64,000 bases of DNA, taken from the NCBI RefSeq assembly GCF_007752345.1, contig NZ_CP036299.1, positions 4,746,001-4,810,000 of the forward strand, written 5' to 3'. Origin of the DNA: Planctopirus ephydatiae (GTDB lineage: Bacteria; Planctomycetota; Planctomycetia; Planctomycetales; Planctomycetaceae). The notes under the pieces are model-generated. The model had not been told where the DNA came from. It made no database searches and was given only the letters and a program-made list of their open reading frames with translations. The translations under genes and the position numbers were made by a program. Of this stretch, positions 62,761-64,000 are shown one piece after another (the first letter of the stretch is position 1; every line of letters starts with the position of its first letter).

Positions 62761-63978
62761 ATGTTTCGACGAATTGCCATTACTGGCATGGGTATAGTCA
62801 ACAGCTTGGGCAATAGCGTACCAGAAGTTCTGGGATCGCTTCGAGCAGGCAAGTCGGGCGTAAGCATTGTCGATGAGTATCGTGAACTTGGATTTCGAAG
62901 CGCACTGGCTGGAACGCTGAAAGACTTTCAGCCGCCTGAGATCGACCGCATCTATCTCCGGCAAATGGGCGACAACGGAGTCCTCACCACGGCGGCCACT
63001 TTCGAGGCGATCCGCGATGCCAATCTGAGCGACGAACTCATTCAGCATTCGAGAACCGGTGTCATCGTCGGGAATTCGGGAACGTACAAAGAAACCTATC
63101 AGCTCTGCCATCAACGGCGCGATTTGGGAAAGAAAATCACAGGCTTGGCTCTGCCTCGAGCCATGGCATCAACAGTGTCAGCCAATCTTTCGGTGTTGCT
63201 CAAGACCAAAGGACATTGCTTCACGGTTAATGGCGCCTGTGCCGGGGCCGCTGTTGCAATTGTGCAGGCCGCCTGGGCAATTCGCCTGGGTCTTCAGGAT
63301 CGCATGATCACCGGGGGCGTTCACTGGGGATCATGGGAATTTGACTGCTTGTTCGACGCCCTGCGGGTCTTTTCACGACGTGAAGACAATCCTACGGCGG
63401 CTTCGCGTCCATTCGACGCCGATCGGGATGGGCTGGTTCCTTCCACCGCAGCGGGTATGGTCGTCTTAGAGGACTGGGAACATGCCATCGACCGCGGTGC
63501 GAAGATTCATGGCGAATTGATCGGCATCGCCGTGAACTCCGATGGCCAAGAGATGACCACTCCCTCCGGCGAAGGAAGTGGCAGATGCATCAGGCTGGCA
63601 CTTGACGACGCGGGCATCGGTCCTGGCGATATCCAATACATTAATGCCCATGCAACCGGAACAAAGCTGGGTGATGAAATCGAAGCCCGCACGATTGGCG
63701 AGATCTTTGGCCAGACGCCGTATGTGAGTTCGACCAAGTCTGGAACAGGCCACGAAGTCAGCGCTGGCGGTGCCACCGAGCTCATCTACACCCTGCTGAT
63801 GATGAAGCACGGCTTCATTGCGCCCACGCTGAATTTGGAGCGGATCGATGACCAATGTGCCATGATTCGACATGTCCCCTGCCATCCGATTGAAGCCGAT
63901 ATCCAGCTGGCGATGAGCAATTCGTTTGGATTTGGGGGAGTGAACGCTGTCTTGCTTGTACGGAGAGTCGAAACATGA
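62761..63978 (+). CDS. KAS II (FabF-like) ketosynthase, copy 3
   Basis: ATG with AAGGA at 8 bases. 405 residues. Cys160 in NGACAGAAVA, His297 (NAHATGT), His331 (TGHEVSAGG) are present, so it is probably active. It differs from copy 2 in most loops, so it is not a recent duplication. The stop overlaps the next start (ATGA) by 4 bases. Confidence 0.9.
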   Translation: MFRRIAITGMGIVNSLGNSVPEVLGSLRAGKSGVSIVDEYRELGFRSALAGTLKDFQPPEIDRIYLRQMGDNGVLTTAATFEAIRDANLSDELIQHSRTGVIVGNSGTYKETYQLCHQRRDLGKKITGLALPRAMASTVSANLSVLLKTKGHCFTVNGACAGAAVAIVQAAWAIRLGLQDRMITGGVHWGSWEFDCLFDALRVFSRREDNPTAASRPFDADRDGLVPSTAAGMVVLEDWEHAIDRGAKIHGELIGIAVNSDGQEMTTPSGEGSGRCIRLALDDAGIGPGDIQYINAHATGTKLGDEIEARTIGEIFGQTPYVSSTKSGTGHEVSAGGATELIYTLLMMKHGFIAPTLNLERIDDQCAMIRHVPCHPIEADIQLAMSNSFGFGGVNAVLLVRRVET

Positions 63979-64000
63979 CGCAGCTCCCTCACTCAGCCGC
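63975..64000 (+). CDS. start of next cluster gene (cut by window end)
   Basis: ATG at 63975 overlaps the stop of the third KAS gene (ATGA) and opens MTQLPHSA.. to the end of the window. The 4-base overlap seen repeatedly in this cluster makes it a believable start. Its product cannot be told from eight codons; a trans-acting reductase or dehydratase is what the pathway still lacks. Confidence 0.5.

Overview
The window reads as a chromosomal segment of a planctomycete (order Planctomycetales or close kin; species not identifiable from sequence alone). The evidence is a DUF1559 prepilin-like protein with the canonical GFTLIELL N-terminus paired with a small carboxypeptidase-regulatory-like lipoprotein, long poorly conserved membrane proteins, large intergenic spaces, and REP-like inverted repeats between genes. 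GC content looks moderate (about 55-58%). No CRISPR array, rRNA or phage structural gene was seen.

Layout. 1-10.8 kb: end of an ABC-2 permease, a translationally coupled SbcD/YhaO-SbcC/YhaN nuclease-ATPase pair, and several membrane or unknown proteins. 10.8-15.0 kb (minus): an HscC-type Hsp70 with a membrane-anchored partner and a J-protein that has RPD instead of HPD. 15.3-23.2 kb: PhoD-like phosphatase, DUF1559 and lipoprotein pair, an S9 peptidase, tRNA-Gln(UUG), and a small CnaB-like exported protein. 23.9-33.1 kb (plus): flagellar operon fliF-fliG-fliH-fliI-fliJ-(MotE-like)-fliK-flgD. It stops abruptly after flgD at a scar holding the 3' half of a tRNA-Val(CAC) and an integrase N-terminal remnant, a likely attachment-site junction.

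34.8-46.8 kb (minus): a ten-gene sulfide/persulfide operon headed by an ArsR-type repressor. It encodes rhodanese-DUF2892, persulfide dioxygenase-rhodanese, two small Cys-rich membrane proteins (one of only 57 aa), a TauE/SafE exporter, sulfide:quinone oxidoreductase, an exported methyltransferase/DsrE fusion, a TsdA-like diheme cytochrome, and CoA-disulfide reductase-rhodanese. Two candidate operators sit just in front of arsR and of the first structural gene; the first lies exactly inside a TTGATA-N16-TATAAT promoter. Upstream is a large EF-hand/redoxin/cytochrome/monooxygenase-like protein, then a decayed IS5-type element with terminal inverted repeats.

47.8-64.0 kb: a polyketide/fatty-acid type biosynthetic cluster running off the right edge. 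It has a divergent FabH, then a long 1.75-kb spacer with TACC/GGTA palindromes, a 2276-aa FAAL-KS-AT-DH-(no active KR)-ACP megasynthase, a KAS II, a free ACP, a DarA-like dialkylresorcinol condensing protein, a DarB-like KAS III, and two more KAS II enzymes, mostly with 4-bp start/stop overlaps. This is the most interesting system here: a planctomycete dialkylresorcinol/flexirubin-like pathway fused to a FAAL-primed modular PKS.
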